Part shown: positions 9,095 to 19,188 of the stretch, in pieces
Position numbering within the stretch: the first letter of the stretch is position 1
Layout of the letters: each line of letters opens with the position of its first letter
From: Alteromonas sp. KUL49
GTDB lineage: Bacteria > Pseudomonadota > Gammaproteobacteria > Enterobacterales > Alteromonadaceae
Direction of reading: 5' to 3'
NCBI RefSeq assembly: GCF_006538345.1
Contig: NZ_BJKL01000005.1
Location: 248,001 to 312,000, forward strand
Length of the DNA stretch: 64,000 nt
Translations under genes and position numbers: made by a program
Notes under the pieces: model-generated
What the model saw: only the letters and a program-made list of their open reading frames with translations
What the model was told of the DNA's origin: nothing
The model's database searches: none

Positions 9095-10720
9095 TTGTTC
9101 AATTATTCATCTATTAGCAGGCTGGTTATGACGCCTGTTTTGGCAAGCTTATTTATACTAGTTTTGCTGATTGCTGCCTCTCTTTACAAGTCTTTTGCAC
9201 TATTGAGTCACTTCGAAGCCCTTGAAACTACCCTTATCCAAGCCGAACGAGATGTTCACAGTGTATTGGGCACTTTTAAAACTCAAGTTCAAGAGTGGAA
9301 GAACGTTTTACTCAGGGGGCATGGTCAAGAGGATAGGGATAAATACTGGCAGCGCTTTAAAGATAGAGAAGCTGAGATCACTCAACAGTTCAACAGTATG
9401 TTAGCGAATAGCAGTATTGATGAGAGTGCAAAAGCTGATATTCGCCGGTTTCAGCAAGCACATAAGCTCATGGCTGACAAATACCGCGAAGGCTATGATG
9501 CCTTTATTGCTTCGGAATTTGACCCTAAAGTCGGTGATAGCTACGTAAGGGGAATTGATAGAGAACCAGGCAACTTGCTCAAAAGCGTAGCACAGAAAAT
9601 CGCGACTCAATCGGCACAGGCTGTGGATGATCTAAAACGCAATACGCGACGCACCTTATGGATAATACTTGCGCTCGCTATTGTATTGTCTTGTGTAGCA
9701 ATGGCTTATGTAGTGTGGCGTCTGCGTTTACAAGTCATTGTACCCACTAAACAAATTGCTAAAACCATATCGGCATTGGCTAATAGCCGATATGACTATT
9801 CGCTAACTTATACAAGTAATCATGAGCTGGGTATACTAGCGGATTCGGCTCGTGCTCTTCAGACTAAATTGAAAGCCTCCGTTGATGAGCTTCACGATGT
9901 TGAGTCTGAAATGACACACGCCAGCGCAGCACTTAAACAAGTGGGCGACTCAATCATGAGTGGTGCAGTTGAGCAAAGAGATGCTTCAAGAGCATTAGAC
10001 TCAAGTACTGATAAACTGAAAGAAATTGTTCAAAGCCTAGTGACAATCACCGACCAAGTTGCCGTAGCTACGAACAACTCAGAGCAAAATGTAGCGAGTT
10101 GCTATTCAACATTTGAGCATGCTAATTCTGGGTTTAAGCAATTAGCAAAAACGGTAACGGAGTCGAGTAAAATTGTTACCGACCTGCAAAGTCGTAGTGC
10201 AAATATCTTGAAAGTCGTCAACGTCATCAACGAAATAGCCGATCAAACCAATTTACTGGCGTTAAATGCGGCCATTGAGGCAGCTCGAGCCGGTGAGCAT
10301 GGAAGAGGGTTTGCTGTGGTAGCAGATGAAGTTCGCGCGCTAGCGGCAAAAACTCAACAGTCTACACGTGAGATAAATGACATTCTCAGTAGCTTCGAGG
10401 CTGAAGCTCGCGGCGCAGTAGTCGCAATGACTGAGGGCAAGAAACTCTCGGATGCCAATGCGCAAGAGGCCGCAACAGCCCTCGACACCCTAAATAGGGT
10501 GGTAACTGACATACAAGAAACCTCCAGTGTTGTTGTGGTGCTCAACGAGGCTGCTGACGAACAAGAAGCAGTACTCCACAATGTCGAGGGTATTATCAGT
10601 GATGTTGTTGCGTCGTCAGAGCGCTATCACGAACTAGCGCAGCGAGACACAATGTCTCAGTCTATGCGTAAAATGGAATTGAATGTAGAGCGTGTGGTGA
10701 AAAGTCTGAGTGTTGATTAG
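9095..10720 (+). CDS. Methyl-accepting chemotaxis protein
   Basis: A membrane chemoreceptor that signals to CheA/CheW. There are two membrane segments ([19 protein letters not shown] near the N-terminus and [21 protein letters not shown] about 190 residues in), separated by a helical periplasmic sensor domain of roughly 150 residues. A HAMP linker and the cytoplasmic signalling domain follow, with the highly conserved hairpin tip ([20 protein letters not shown]). I chose the TTG at 9095 because AAGG stands 8 bases before it and it leaves a short tail before the first membrane segment. The in-frame ATG at 9053 lacks a ribosome binding site but would add only 14 residues. The ligand is unknown, and no chemotaxis genes are nearby. 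Confidence 0.9.
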   Translation: MFNYSSISRLVMTPVLASLFILVLLIAASLYKSFALLSHFEALETTLIQAERDVHSVLGTFKTQVQEWKNVLLRGHGQEDRDKYWQRFKDREAEITQQFNSMLANSSIDESAKADIRRFQQAHKLMADKYREGYDAFIASEFDPKVGDSYVRGIDREPGNLLKSVAQKIATQSAQAVDDLKRNTRRTLWIILALAIVLSCVAMAYVVWRLRLQVIVPTKQIAKTISALANSRYDYSLTYTSNHELGILADSARALQTKLKASVDELHDVESEMTHASAALKQVGDSIMSGAVEQRDASRALDSSTDKLKEIVQSLVTITDQVAVATNNSEQNVASCYSTFEHANSGFKQLAKTVTESSKIVTDLQSRSANILKVVNVINEIADQTNLLALNAAIEAARAGEHGRGFAVVADEVRALAAKTQQSTREINDILSSFEAEARGAVVAMTEGKKLSDANAQEAATALDTLNRVVTDIQETSSVVVVLNEAADEQEAVLHNVEGIISDVVASSERYHELAQRDTMSQSMRKMELNVERVVKSLSVD

Positions 10721-10791
10721 TTATTCCCAGTAATGACCTGATATAATGGGCGTCACGTATCTAAAGCTTTAGCGCTTTTATTAGAGTTGCG

Positions 10792-11691
10792 ATGACGCCG
10801 TTAGTTTTTCATCCCATTTATAGTCAACTACCCCTTCCACCAAGACACAGGTTTCCCATAGAGAAATATCAAGGGATACGCGATGCGCTGGTCGCGAGGG
10901 GCATAACTAGTGATCGCTTTAGTGCGCCATCCCCTGTTTCAAGCGCATTTCTGACTGACTACTTTGCACCAAATTACGTTAATGCGTTGGTATCAGGCGT
11001 GCTAGATGACAAAGCCATGCGGCGTATTGGTTTTCCATGGTCTGAACACCTGATTAAGCGCTCGTTAACCGCAGTGGCTGGCACTATTCTTACCGCTGAA
11101 CTCGCGATAGAGCATGGTCAGGCACTTAACTTAACGGGTGGTTATCATCATGCTTTTGCAGATTTTGGTTCTGGCTTCTGCCTTTTCAATGACTTGTTCT
11201 TAGCAGCAAAAACGATGCAGAAGTATGGGCATATCGACAATGTTCTTATTATCGACTTAGACGTTCACCAAGGCGACGGTACCGCAAAACTAGCGCAAGA
11301 TGACAAAAGTATTTTCACACTTTCTATTCACGGTGAGAAAAACTTTCCCCATCGTAAGCAGCATTCCGATTTAGATATCGGATTAGCCAAGGGAACCGGG
11401 GATGACGAATACCTTGAAACGGTAGAGCAGGCTTTGTTATTAGCTGAGCGACAATTTCAACCCGATGCGATCATTTATGATGCTGGCGTAGATATACATG
11501 AAAACGACGATTTGGGGCATTTGTGTATATCTACAGAAGGCGTGTATCAGAGGGATAAGATGGTTTACGATTTTTGTCGAGCACTTGATGTACCAGTTGC
11601 AGGCGTTATTGGTGGTGGTTATCAACGAGACATCGACGCTTTGGTCAACGTCCACTTGCAGCTCTATCGAGCATTTGGTGTCATCGATTAG
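10792..11691 (+). CDS. Histone deacetylase family hydrolase
   Basis: The 299-residue protein belongs to the arginase/deacetylase superfamily. Zinc and catalytic motifs are visible: GGYHHAFADFGSGFCLFND with the tandem histidines, IIDLDVHQGDG with the Asp-x-His zinc ligands, YDAGVDIHENDDLG, and the C-terminal GGGYQRD. Bacterial members remove acetyl groups from small amines or lysine side chains; the substrate cannot be told. It ends 5 bases before the converging metallo-beta-lactamase gene. Confidence 0.85.
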   Translation: MTPLVFHPIYSQLPLPPRHRFPIEKYQGIRDALVARGITSDRFSAPSPVSSAFLTDYFAPNYVNALVSGVLDDKAMRRIGFPWSEHLIKRSLTAVAGTILTAELAIEHGQALNLTGGYHHAFADFGSGFCLFNDLFLAAKTMQKYGHIDNVLIIDLDVHQGDGTAKLAQDDKSIFTLSIHGEKNFPHRKQHSDLDIGLAKGTGDDEYLETVEQALLLAERQFQPDAIIYDAGVDIHENDDLGHLCISTEGVYQRDKMVYDFCRALDVPVAGVIGGGYQRDIDALVNVHLQLYRAFGVID

Positions 11692-11696
11692 CTTGG

Positions 11697-12539
11697 CTAC
11701 AAGGCGATGGTTTGTCCTTCACTTGCAGCAAATACATCAATTGGCAGCTGTGTGAGCTTAATGTATTCTCTACAATGTGCGACCACATGGTCGATATCAT
11801 TATCGGTTCGCTCTGGATCGTGGCTATACAAAGCCAGTCGCTTCGCATTACACGCCATGGCCAGCTTTACTGCTTCTTCCGCAACCGAGTGACCCCAGCC
11901 GGATTTAGCTGGCATATCTGAAAGCATATATTGTGCATCATGTATCAATAAGTCAGCGTCTCTACAAAATTCCACAAAGGTGAGAAAGTCTGTTTCTTTT
12001 TTGTAAGGAGGATAGAGTTCATTGTCGGTGACATAAACGACTTTCTTGCCATCGTCTTCAACGCTAAAAGCGCTCCCTTTACCAGGGTGATTCATCGGAA
12101 TTCGACAAACTTTCGCACTACTAATAGTGAAACTCTCTTGGCTCTGGGGGAGAGAAATGAGCTGAATGTCCGAAGTTAACGCAGAGGCCGGTACAGGAAA
12201 GACACTACCTGACATTTGCTTGAGTATTTGGTCGTACTCAGGCGCGTTTGTTTGGCCTGGGTAAATCAGTATAGGGCGACCTTCTTGATAAATGGGTGCG
12301 AAGAACGGAAATCCCTGAATATGGTCCCAATGATTGTGGCTCAATAGGATGTAAACCGGGGTATCCTTTTTAATGAGTTCTTGGCCCAATAAACGAATAC
12401 CTGTGCCAGCGTCAAAGATAATGTCCGTACCATCAGCCAAACTCAAATGCGCGCATGCGGTATTCCCTCCATAGCGTATGAAGTCTTTCCCCGGTGTGGG
12501 AATAGAACCTCTTACGCCATAGAAGGTAAGTTTCATCAT
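11697..12539 (-). CDS. Metallo-beta-lactamase-fold hydrolase
   Basis: The 280-residue protein begins with KLTFYGVRGSIPTPG, typical of a family of MBL-fold proteins often annotated with phosphodiesterase or RNase Z-like activity. The dinuclear metal motif is SHNHWDH (HxHxDH); a second histidine (MNHPGKG) and an aspartate (IHDAQY) follow, with a terminal histidine in LYSHDP. Its start is 9 bases from the proS stop, so it is probably read from the proS transcript. Two adjacent ATG codons (12539 and 12536) are possible starts. Substrate unknown. Confidence 0.8.
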   Translation of the reverse strand: MMKLTFYGVRGSIPTPGKDFIRYGGNTACAHLSLADGTDIIFDAGTGIRLLGQELIKKDTPVYILLSHNHWDHIQGFPFFAPIYQEGRPILIYPGQTNAPEYDQILKQMSGSVFPVPASALTSDIQLISLPQSQESFTISSAKVCRIPMNHPGKGSAFSVEDDGKKVVYVTDNELYPPYKKETDFLTFVEFCRDADLLIHDAQYMLSDMPAKSGWGHSVAEEAVKLAMACNAKRLALYSHDPERTDNDIDHVVAHCREYIKLTQLPIDVFAASEGQTIAL

Positions 12540-12548
12540 AAGCTCGCT

Positions 12549-14207
12549 TTACAACGCCGTTATGAAGTTAGCAGCATCAGCAATATCGATGAGTTGCTTT
12601 TCGCCAGTGCGGCGGTTTTTGTATTCTATCTGTTGATTGTCGAGGTTGCGCTCACCAATAACGATACTATGAGGTACACCGATCAATTCCATATCGTTGA
12701 ACATAACCCCAGGGCGTTCTTTTCTGTCGTCAAACAGTACATCTACGCCAGCGGCTTTTAGGTCGTCGTAAAGCTTCTCTGCTACTTCTTTAATGCGATG
12801 GGATTTATGCATATTCATTGGAATGACTGCAATCTTGAAAGGCGCAATTGGATCAGGCCACATGATGCCATATTTGTCGTGGTTCTGTTCAATGGCGGCA
12901 GCAACAATACGCGATACACCAATACCATAGCAGCCCATGGTAAGTGTTTGATGTTTTCCCGTTTCACTGAGTACACCACAGTTCATTGCTTTGGAATATT
13001 TGTCGCCAAGTTGGAAAATATGTCCCACTTCGATGCCGCGCTTAATTTCAAGTGAACCTTGTCCATCTGGAGAAGCATCACCGGCAACAACGTCTCTGAG
13101 ATCGGCTGTCGTGATATCGTCTGCCCAGTTGGCATTCTTGAGTAGGGTGTTTTCTTTACCCGCACCACACGTAAAGTCCGCAAGTGCAGCTGCACTGCTA
13201 TCCACTACTAGCGGTAGCGCGATATCGAGCGGATTCGCTACTGACGCGTTTATACCCAACAGGTTTGCTGCTTTTTCTTCGCTGGCGATTACCAATGGAG
13301 AGGCAACTCCATCAAGTTTTTCAGCTTTGATGTCGTTAAGCGAATGCGCTTGTTTGAGTGCGAGTACCACCCACTTTTCTGCGCCATCTTCAGCTTCACC
13401 TTTAACTACATAAAGTGAGATGTCGCCTGTTAAGCCATTGGCTTCAATTTCTTCAACTGCAGCACCTGAAGGTGTTTGCTGTTCACCAGCAACTGCTTCA
13501 GCCATTTCAACATTGGCGGCGTATTGGCTTTCCGTTGAGAATGCAATCGCGTCTTCACCAGACTCGGCTAACACATGGAACTCGTGCGATACACTGCCAC
13601 CAATTGAACCAGAGTCAGCAATAACAGCGCGGTAATCTAAACCCATACGGCTGAATATATTGCAGTAAGCTTGATACATAGCGTCGTAGGTTTTACCCAA
13701 GCACTCTTGTTCCATATGGAAGCTGTATGCATCTTTCATGGTAAATTCTCGGCCGCGCATAATTCCGAAACGAGGGCGAACCTCATCGCGGAATTTAGTC
13801 TGAATTTGGTAGAGATTTAACGGCAACTGTTTGTAACTACTAATATCATTACGAACAAGGGCTGTGATCACTTCTTCGTGAGTTGGGCCCAATACAAAAT
13901 CGCGCTGGTGGCGGTCTTTAACGCGAAGTAACTCAGGACCATACTCATCCCAACGACCTGATTCTTCCCAAAGGTCAGCCGGCTGAACTACGGGCATAAG
14001 CACTTCAATGGCACCTGCTTTGTTCATTTCATCGCGCACAATATCAGCGATTTTGTTGAGCACTCTTAGGCCGGTAGGCAACCAAGTGTATAGGCCTGAT
14101 GCGAGTTTTCTTATCATGCCAGCGCGTAGCATTAACTGGTGGCTGATAACTTCGGCATCGGCCGGCGTTTCTTTTTGCGTGGCAAGCAAATATTGACTGG
14201 TGCGCAT
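12549..14207 (-). CDS. proS: Prolyl-tRNA synthetase
   Basis: A class II aminoacyl-tRNA synthetase that charges tRNA-Pro. The protein has 552 residues. Motif 2 ([17 protein letters not shown], then MKDAYSFH) and motif 3 (GCYGIGVSR) are both present. The insert between them, about residues 225-400, is the INS editing domain that clears mischarged Ala-tRNA-Pro, so this is the bacterial-type enzyme. The MBL-fold gene follows with a 9-base gap. trmO lies upstream, as in E. coli where proS and trmO are neighbours. Confidence 0.97.
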   Translation of the reverse strand: MRTSQYLLATQKETPADAEVISHQLMLRAGMIRKLASGLYTWLPTGLRVLNKIADIVRDEMNKAGAIEVLMPVVQPADLWEESGRWDEYGPELLRVKDRHQRDFVLGPTHEEVITALVRNDISSYKQLPLNLYQIQTKFRDEVRPRFGIMRGREFTMKDAYSFHMEQECLGKTYDAMYQAYCNIFSRMGLDYRAVIADSGSIGGSVSHEFHVLAESGEDAIAFSTESQYAANVEMAEAVAGEQQTPSGAAVEEIEANGLTGDISLYVVKGEAEDGAEKWVVLALKQAHSLNDIKAEKLDGVASPLVIASEEKAANLLGINASVANPLDIALPLVVDSSAAALADFTCGAGKENTLLKNANWADDITTADLRDVVAGDASPDGQGSLEIKRGIEVGHIFQLGDKYSKAMNCGVLSETGKHQTLTMGCYGIGVSRIVAAAIEQNHDKYGIMWPDPIAPFKIAVIPMNMHKSHRIKEVAEKLYDDLKAAGVDVLFDDRKERPGVMFNDMELIGVPHSIVIGERNLDNQQIEYKNRRTGEKQLIDIADAANFITAL

Positions 14208-14275
14208 TCGAAGCGTTCTTCCTGTAATGAATATTAATAAAACTTGCGTATTCTAATTAACTGCGAGCAAGAGTG

Positions 14276-15004
14276 CTATACCGATGACCGTTTATCTGGT
14301 CCAAAGTCCATAACTTTGATTGACCCATTTTCAACCTTAAAGCCGATATCATAATCGTAAAGCGCAACTCGATAGGTTTTGTCGTCGTTTTCATGCTTGT
14401 GACGATAGGCCGGTCGCGGGTCTTGAGCAAGCACATCAATAAGTAGCTGCTTTATATCTGGGTGTTTCTTCCGAGCTATATTGAGTAACTCTTTTACGTG
14501 AGATTCCAATAACACTTCTCTTTGTGGTATTGCGCCGTAACTTGCAAGATTATCCTCAGCGTCTGCCACTCTGTCTGCGTAGGGAACGTAAGGTTTAATA
14601 TCCACAATGGGCGTGTCATCGAGGAGGTCCACGCCTTCAACATTGAGTAACAAACCGCTGTCGTCCTGTTGCCAGCTGAGGTTCTTAACTACCGACATGC
14701 CAATGGCATTAGGCCTGTGGGTACTGCGAGAAGCGAACACCCCCATTGTTTGATTTCCGCCCAAGCGCGGTGCCTTAACAGCTGGCTTCCAACCTTTGTC
14801 TTTGGTTTGGTGAAAAACGAACAAGAGCCAAAGATGGGTAAATCCCTCTAAACCTTTAAACATATCAGGGTCGTTTAAATCCTCTCGTAGGTAGATAGTG
14901 CCTTTTGCTTTGGCGAGATTAGGTTGTCTGGGAATGGCAAATTTTTGTTTGAACGGGGTTTTTATATGTCCGATGGGGGAAACTGAAAACTGATTGGCTG
15001 ACAT
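14276..15004 (-). CDS. trmO: tRNA (t6A37) N6-methyltransferase TrmO
   Basis: TrmO methylates the N6-threonylcarbamoyl adenosine at position 37 of certain threonine tRNAs using SAM. The protein has 242 residues, against 235 in E. coli. It starts with SVSPIGHIKTPF and carries the signature GVFASRSTHRPNAIG at 88-102, with the C-terminal DPRPAYR segment typical of the enterobacterial form. It lies just upstream of proS on the same strand (68-base gap), as in E. coli. Confidence 0.92.
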   Translation of the reverse strand: MSANQFSVSPIGHIKTPFKQKFAIPRQPNLAKAKGTIYLREDLNDPDMFKGLEGFTHLWLLFVFHQTKDKGWKPAVKAPRLGGNQTMGVFASRSTHRPNAIGMSVVKNLSWQQDDSGLLLNVEGVDLLDDTPIVDIKPYVPYADRVADAEDNLASYGAIPQREVLLESHVKELLNIARKKHPDIKQLLIDVLAQDPRPAYRHKHENDDKTYRVALYDYDIGFKVENGSIKVMDFGPDKRSSV

Positions 15005-15073
15005 AGTTTGCTAGCACCTTTATATCGCACACATAAAATGTGAAAAAATAAGCGTTTGTAATATTAATCTAAT

Positions 15074-15103
15074 ATTAGAGCCTTATCTTACGGGGGCTCT
15101 AAT
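15074..15103. terminator. Inverted repeat between the folD group and trmO
   Basis: ATTAGAGCC (15074-15082) pairs perfectly with GGCTCTAAT (15095-15103) around a 12-base loop. It sits in the 205-base gap between the DUF1415 gene and trmO. AT-rich sequence flanks it but there is no long T-run, so terminator function for the minus-strand folD unit is tentative. Confidence 0.35.
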
Positions 15104-15171
15104 TAATCTATAAGAGCTCAATACTGGCTTCGGGTACCTGTATTGATTTTCCCTGGACCCCATTATTTTTA

Positions 15172-15196
15172 TGGCCCGTTTATCGGGCCACTTTTT
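15172..15196. terminator. Hairpin downstream of the DUF1415 gene
   Basis: A 7-bp perfect stem TGGCCCG/CGGGCCA with loop TTTAT (15172-15190) lies 20 bases past the DUF1415 stop. Its T-run (15192-15196) is on the plus-strand side, while the minus-strand transcript would meet A-rich sequence after the stem. It may work poorly for the gene it follows. Confidence 0.4.
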
Positions 15197-15209
15197 GAAT
15201 TAGGTTTCT

Positions 15210-15755
15210 CTAATTTTGCTTTAACTTTTCCAGCTGATTAGCAAAGTGCTGACACCCCAGCGATTCAGCGCGTGCTATGTTGTGCTGATATATTTTTTCT
15301 GCATCCTCTTCGTTCTTCATATACTTTTCAATATCACTCTCTCGAATCAAATGAAAAAGCGGATAGGGTGAACGATTGGTGTAGTTAGACGGAGAATCAG
15401 GGGCTTCGCCAGCAAATACATAATCAGGGTGAAAGCTCGCTAGCTGGTAAGTCCCACTATATCCCCAATCGGCCAGCAGTTGCTCACCTAGTGCAAGTAC
15501 ATCTAGATAATCATCGAAACTTTGTGTTGCATCACTAACGACTATCACAAGTGTTGTGGCGACCTCTGGGGTTTCATCGAGGTGTTTACATTCGTTGTAT
15601 AGCGCGTTAACAATGTTGCCAGCGTCACCTGTCTCAACAACGTATTTTATTTTGTTCGGGTGGCGGACGAACTTCGCAAACGGGCAGAAGTTGTGATGAA
15701 TCACAACGTCATCCACCCATTGCTCAGTGGCATGTAAATAGTGTGTGTCGCTCAT
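15210..15755 (-). CDS. DUF1415 family protein
   Basis: The 181-residue soluble protein matches the DUF1415 family: it begins with a helix (TEQWVDDVVIHHNFCPFA), followed by YVVETGD and the conserved YQLASFHPDYVFAGEAPDS and NRSPYPLFHLIRE. The function of this family is unknown. The conserved Cys in NFCPFAK and the His in SFHPDY could be catalytic, but that is a guess. It starts 5 bases after the folD stop, so the two are cotranscribed. Confidence 0.8.
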   Translation of the reverse strand: MSDTHYLHATEQWVDDVVIHHNFCPFAKFVRHPNKIKYVVETGDAGNIVNALYNECKHLDETPEVATTLVIVVSDATQSFDDYLDVLALGEQLLADWGYSGTYQLASFHPDYVFAGEAPDSPSNYTNRSPYPLFHLIRESDIEKYMKNEEDAEKIYQHNIARAESLGCQHFANQLEKLKQN

Positions 15756-15760
15756 TAGTG

Positions 15761-16615
15761 TTACGAATGATATTTTACGTAAGCTTCTAATGTATTTTCA
15801 ATGAGGCTTGCTACTGTCATTGGTCCAACACCACCTGGCACTGGAGTGATCCAACCTGCACGCTCTTTAGCGTTATCGAAATCTACATCGCCTACCAATG
15901 ACCCATCGTTAATTCGATTAATACCCACATCGATAACGATAGCGCCAGGTTTAATCCAGTCTCCAGGAATAAAGTTTGGTTTACCTACCGCAACAACCAG
16001 TAAGTCTGCACGCATAACGTGAGCCTTGAGGTCTTGAGTGAATTTGTGGCAGGTGGTAACAGTGCAGCCTGCTAACAACAATTCTAAACTCATTGGGCGA
16101 CCCACGATATTTGAAGCCCCGACAATAACCGCATCCAAACCTTTAATAGGACGTTTGGTCGCTTCAATCATTGTCATAATGCCTTTAGGCGTACATGGAC
16201 GGAGTGCTGGAATACGCTGAGCAAGTCTTCCTATGTTGTAGGGGTGGAAACCGTCAACGTCTTTGTGGGGTTGAATACGCTCAAGCACCTTTTCTGCGTT
16301 TAATCCTGCTGGGAGCGGCAGTTGAACAAGAATGCCGTCTATTTCCTTGTTTTCATTTAATTCATCGACGAGTGCAAGTAACTCTTCTTCTGACGTATCA
16401 GCGGGTAAGTCGTAAGACTTGGATACGAACCCTACCTCTTCACACGCTTTGCGTTTGTTTGACACATAAACTTGTGAAGCCGCATCACTACCCACCAGCA
16501 CTACAGCCAAACCAGGGGGGCGCTTTCCTGAAGCTTTAAGGCCTTCTACATAAGTCGCAACATGGGCTCGAACCTGTTTAGCAATTTGTTTTCCATCAAT
16601 TAAATGCGCAGTCAT
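15761..16615 (-). CDS. folD: Bifunctional methylenetetrahydrofolate dehydrogenase/cyclohydrolase
   Basis: FolD interconverts 5,10-methylene-, methenyl- and 10-formyl-tetrahydrofolate in one-carbon metabolism. The 284-residue length is normal. The catalytic Lys54 is in [11 protein letters not shown], the conserved substrate motif is [11 protein letters not shown], the NADP-binding loop is [12 protein letters not shown], and the C-terminal signature is [10 protein letters not shown]. First gene of a short minus-strand unit with the DUF1415 gene. Confidence 0.97.
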   Translation of the reverse strand: MTAHLIDGKQIAKQVRAHVATYVEGLKASGKRPPGLAVVLVGSDAASQVYVSNKRKACEEVGFVSKSYDLPADTSEEELLALVDELNENKEIDGILVQLPLPAGLNAEKVLERIQPHKDVDGFHPYNIGRLAQRIPALRPCTPKGIMTMIEATKRPIKGLDAVIVGASNIVGRPMSLELLLAGCTVTTCHKFTQDLKAHVMRADLLVVAVGKPNFIPGDWIKPGAIVIDVGINRINDGSLVGDVDFDNAKERAGWITPVPGGVGPMTVASLIENTLEAYVKYHS

Positions 16616-16905
16616 ATTCTGTTTCAGTTATTTAAAAGGGGACACTATCCCTATATTGTTTCACAAAATAGCTAATATTGACCACTCAATTTAGCGATAT
16701 GACTTCTTGAGTGGGTGGTTGTTAAGTCAGTTTTGATTAGAAAGACTCTCAAAAGAACACCGAGCGTTTAGCATGGCGATTCTACTATTACTGGTTTAAA
16801 CAGTAATAAGTCTGTTTTTTACCGTTGGATATGTACGCAAATGGCCTGAAAATGCAGCGCATTGTGCGTATTGTGAGCGGTTGATTTTTTTATTTAAAAA
16901 AGTGT
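16616..16905. other. Gene-free stretch between folD and the tRNA promoter, with two hairpins
   Basis: No coding region seen. CCACTCAA (16682-16689) pairs with TTGAGTGG (16707-16714). TATTACTG (16786-16793) pairs with CAGTAATA (16801-16808), and TTTTTT follows a few bases later on the plus strand. The second looks like a terminator, yet no plus-strand gene lies upstream. The folD promoter must also lie here. Confidence 0.4.
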
Positions 16906-16942
16906 TTGACGAGGTGAGGGCAAGTCAGTAATATTCGCACCC
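16906..16942 (+). promoter_or_regulatory. Strong stringent-type promoter of the tRNA cluster
   Basis: TTGACG (16906-16911), exactly 17 bases, then TAATAT (16929-16934), followed by the GC-rich CGCACCCC. An A/T-rich tract upstream (TTTTTTTATTTAAAAAA) could act as an UP element. This is the classic layout of a stable-RNA promoter, with the first tRNA starting about 50 bases downstream. Confidence 0.75.
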
Positions 16943-16988
16943 CGTAACGGAGCTGAAGCAGATAAGCTTGAGTTTGTAGTTACACTGT

Positions 16989-17065
16989 CGGTGAGTGGCG
17001 CAGCTTGGTAGCGCACTTGTTTTGGGTACAAGGGGTCGCAGGTTCAAATCCTGTCTCACCGACCA
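16989..17065 (+). tRNA. tRNA-Pro (anticodon TGG), first copy
   Basis: A 77-base cloverleaf with acceptor stem CGGTGAG/CTCACCG, encoded CCA, T-arm GGTTCAAATCC, and anticodon stem CTTGT/ACAAG around TTTGGGT, giving anticodon TGG. It is identical to the copy at 17457. The E. coli order argX-hisR-leuT-proM has no Pro gene in this first position, so this copy looks like the extra one. Confidence 0.95.
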
Positions 17066-17089
17066 CTTTGCTAAACGAAGATTCGTTAA

Positions 17090-17166
<77 letters not shown>

Positions 17167-17171
17167 TGCGG

Positions 17172-17189
17172 GTCAGGCGGATGCCTGAC
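17172..17189 (+). other. Hairpin in the spacer after tRNA-Arg
   Basis: Perfect 7-bp stem GTCAGGC/GCCTGAC with loop GGAT, 6 bases after the tRNA-Arg CCA. With no T-run, it is more likely a processing or stabilising hairpin in the tRNA precursor than a terminator. Confidence 0.5.
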
Positions 17190-17260
17190 TAGGATAGTGC
17201 GAAATCTAAGTAACTTGGTGCATTTACAATCTATGTACTAAGTTTAGCAAACACCTCTAT

Positions 17261-17337
17261 GGTGGGCGTAGCTCAGTTGGTAGAGCCCCGGATTGTGATT
17301 CCGGTTGTCGTGGGTTCAAGTCCCATCGTCCACCCCA
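17261..17337 (+). tRNA. tRNA-His (anticodon GTG)
   Basis: 77 bases including the extra 5' G(-1) typical of tRNA-His, which faces C73. Acceptor GTGGGCG/CGTCCAC, encoded CCA, anticodon stem CCGGA/TCCGG around TTGTGAT, giving anticodon GTG. Confidence 0.95.
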
Positions 17338-17343
17338 CTTTTT

Positions 17344-17428
17344 GCGGAAGTGGTGGAATTGGTAGACACGCTGGATTTAGGTTCCAGTGCTTCACGGCGT
17401 GAGAGTTCAAGTCTCTCCTTCCGCACCA
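17344..17428 (+). tRNA. tRNA-Leu (anticodon TAG)
   Basis: An 85-base class II tRNA with a long variable arm. Acceptor GCGGAAG/CTTCCGC, encoded CCA, anticodon stem CTGGA/TCCAG around TTTAGGT, giving anticodon TAG. Only 6 bases separate it from tRNA-His. Confidence 0.95.
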
Positions 17429-17456
17429 TTATCTCTTAGCTTTTTAAGCACACTGT

Positions 17457-17533
17457 CGGTGAGTGGCGCAGCTTGGTAGCGCACTTGTTTTGGGTACAAG
17501 GGGTCGCAGGTTCAAATCCTGTCTCACCGACCA
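17457..17533 (+). tRNA. tRNA-Pro (anticodon TGG), second copy
   Basis: Identical over 77 bases to the tRNA at 16989; the identity also covers ACACTGT just upstream. It ends the cluster and is followed by CATATTTTTTTGCC, a T-run that may terminate the transcript. Confidence 0.95.
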
Positions 17534-17618
17534 TTCATATTTTTTTGCCCGTTTTAAGCATATTTTTACTTTTTTACCACTAAATCTCTGTGGTTCGCGA
17601 CAAACTTCTGTTTCCCTC

Positions 17619-17647
17619 TCGACTCTATAAAAAAGCGGCTGTATACT
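17619..17647 (+). promoter_or_regulatory. Probable tig promoter
   Basis: TCGACT (17619-17624), a 17-base spacer and TATACT (17642-17647), about 140 bases before the tig start. A small hairpin GCGCT/AGCGC lies in the leader (17670-17685). Called from hexamer match and spacing. Confidence 0.5.
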
Positions 17648-17785
17648 ACCGCGTCTTTTTTTAACTAGTGCGCTGGTATAAGCGCCTAAAACGACCTCTA
17701 ACCCGAAGATATTCGCCAGTGTTGGTAAAGCGGGAGAGGGGACTAAAAACAAACGCCGTAGTAGGCGTAGAGTTGAGGTAACATA

Positions 17786-19090
17786 ATGCAAGTTTCAGTC
17801 GAGACGACCCAGGGTTTAGAACGCCGTCTTACTATCACAGTACCAGCTGACACTGTTGATTCAGCAGTTAAATCACGCCTACAGCAATTGGCAAAAACTC
17901 AGCGTATTAATGGTTTCCGTCCGGGCAAAGTTCCAGTAAGCGTCATCAAGAAGCGTTTTGGTCGAGCTGTTCGTCAAGAAGTAGCTGGCGATGTTATGCA
18001 GCAGAACTTCTACCAAGCCGTTATTCAAGAAAAAATTCAACCTGCTGGCATGCCTAAGTTTGAATTGACCAAAGACGAAGACGGTCAAGACCTAGAATTT
18101 GTTGCTTCTTTTGAAATCTACCCAGAGGTAGAAGTTAAAGGTGTAGCAGACATCGAAATCGAAAAGCCAGTTGTTGAAATCAGCGACGCTGACTTAGACA
18201 ACATGATGGAAACGCTACAAAAGCAACACGCTACTTGGAAAGAAGTTAAGCGTAAAGCTAAGAAAACTGACAAAGTTATCATCGACTTCGTTGGTACAGT
18301 AGACGGTGAAGAGTTTGAAGGCGGCAAAGCGGAAGATTTCGCGCTAGAACTTGGTAAAGGCCGTATGATTCCTGGTTTCGAAAAGCCACTAGTTGGCGCG
18401 AAAGCCGGTGAAGAAGTCACTATCGAAGTAACTTTCCCTGAAGACTACCACGCAGAAAACCTAAAAGGTAAAGACGCTGTATTCCAAGCGACTGTGAAAA
18501 AGGTTGAAGGCGAGTCACTTCCAAAAGTAGACGAAGAGTTCGCTAAGCTGTTCGGTGTAGAGGAAGGTGGTGTTGACGCACTTAAAGCTGAAGTTCAGAA
18601 GAACATGCAGCGCGAGCTAGACCAAACGCTTAAGTCACAAGTGAAAGAAGATGTTATTGCTAAACTTGTTGAAGCGAATGAAATCGATATTCCTCAAGCG
18701 CTTATCGATCAAGAAGTGAATGCGCTTCGCGAACAAGCCAAGCAGCGTTTCAGCCAGCAAGGCGGTGGTCAAAACCTACCAGAACTTCCAGCTGATTTGT
18801 TCACTGACAACGCAAAACGTCGTGTTTCGATTGGTTTGCTACTAGGCGAAGTTATCAAAACTAACGAGCTAAAAGCTGACGAAGCAAAAGTTACTGAGAT
18901 GATCGAAACCGCTGCTTCAGCGTATGAAGATCCAAGTGAAGTTGTAGAATACTACAACAACAACCAAGAGCTTATGCAGCAAATGCAAAACGTTGCTCTA
19001 GAAGAGCAAGCCATCGAGTGGGTTCTTGAGCAAGCTAAAGTAACCGAAGTTACTAAAGCTTTTGATGAGGTAATGAACAAACAGGCGTAA
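17786..19090 (+). CDS. tig: Trigger factor (ribosome-associated chaperone)
   Basis: Trigger factor binds ribosomal protein L23 at the exit tunnel and shields nascent chains; it also has prolyl isomerase activity. The protein has 434 residues. The ribosome-binding signature GFRPGKVP lies at 43-50. An FKBP-type domain spans about 155-240 ([28 protein letters not shown]), with a long helical C-terminal domain after it. A GAGGTA ribosome binding site precedes the ATG. First gene of the tig-clpP-clpX-lon-hupB-ppiD group, ordered as in E. coli. Confidence 0.98.
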   Translation: MQVSVETTQGLERRLTITVPADTVDSAVKSRLQQLAKTQRINGFRPGKVPVSVIKKRFGRAVRQEVAGDVMQQNFYQAVIQEKIQPAGMPKFELTKDEDGQDLEFVASFEIYPEVEVKGVADIEIEKPVVEISDADLDNMMETLQKQHATWKEVKRKAKKTDKVIIDFVGTVDGEEFEGGKAEDFALELGKGRMIPGFEKPLVGAKAGEEVTIEVTFPEDYHAENLKGKDAVFQATVKKVEGESLPKVDEEFAKLFGVEEGGVDALKAEVQKNMQRELDQTLKSQVKEDVIAKLVEANEIDIPQALIDQEVNALREQAKQRFSQQGGGQNLPELPADLFTDNAKRRVSIGLLLGEVIKTNELKADEAKVTEMIETAASAYEDPSEVVEYYNNNQELMQQMQNVALEEQAIEWVLEQAKVTEVTKAFDEVMNKQA

Positions 19091-19131
19091 ATTTTCAACG
19101 TCTGATTGACTTAACCTGTCAGCAACTGCTT

Positions 19132-19162
19132 AAATGCTCGGAGCCTTCCGAGCATTTTTGTT
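19132..19162 (+). terminator. Terminator or attenuator between tig and clpP
   Basis: AAATGCTCGG (19132-19141) pairs with CCGAGCATTT (19148-19157) around a six-base loop, followed by a T-rich run. It lies 42 bases past the tig stop and 27 before clpP. Confidence 0.8.
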
Positions 19163-19188
19163 TTTAACGCTAGATTATCAAGGTAGCT

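Noticed and set aside
12991..13413. 140-residue plus-strand frame
   Set aside because: Antisense to the proS editing domain, low complexity (Ser/Ala), no ribosome binding site.
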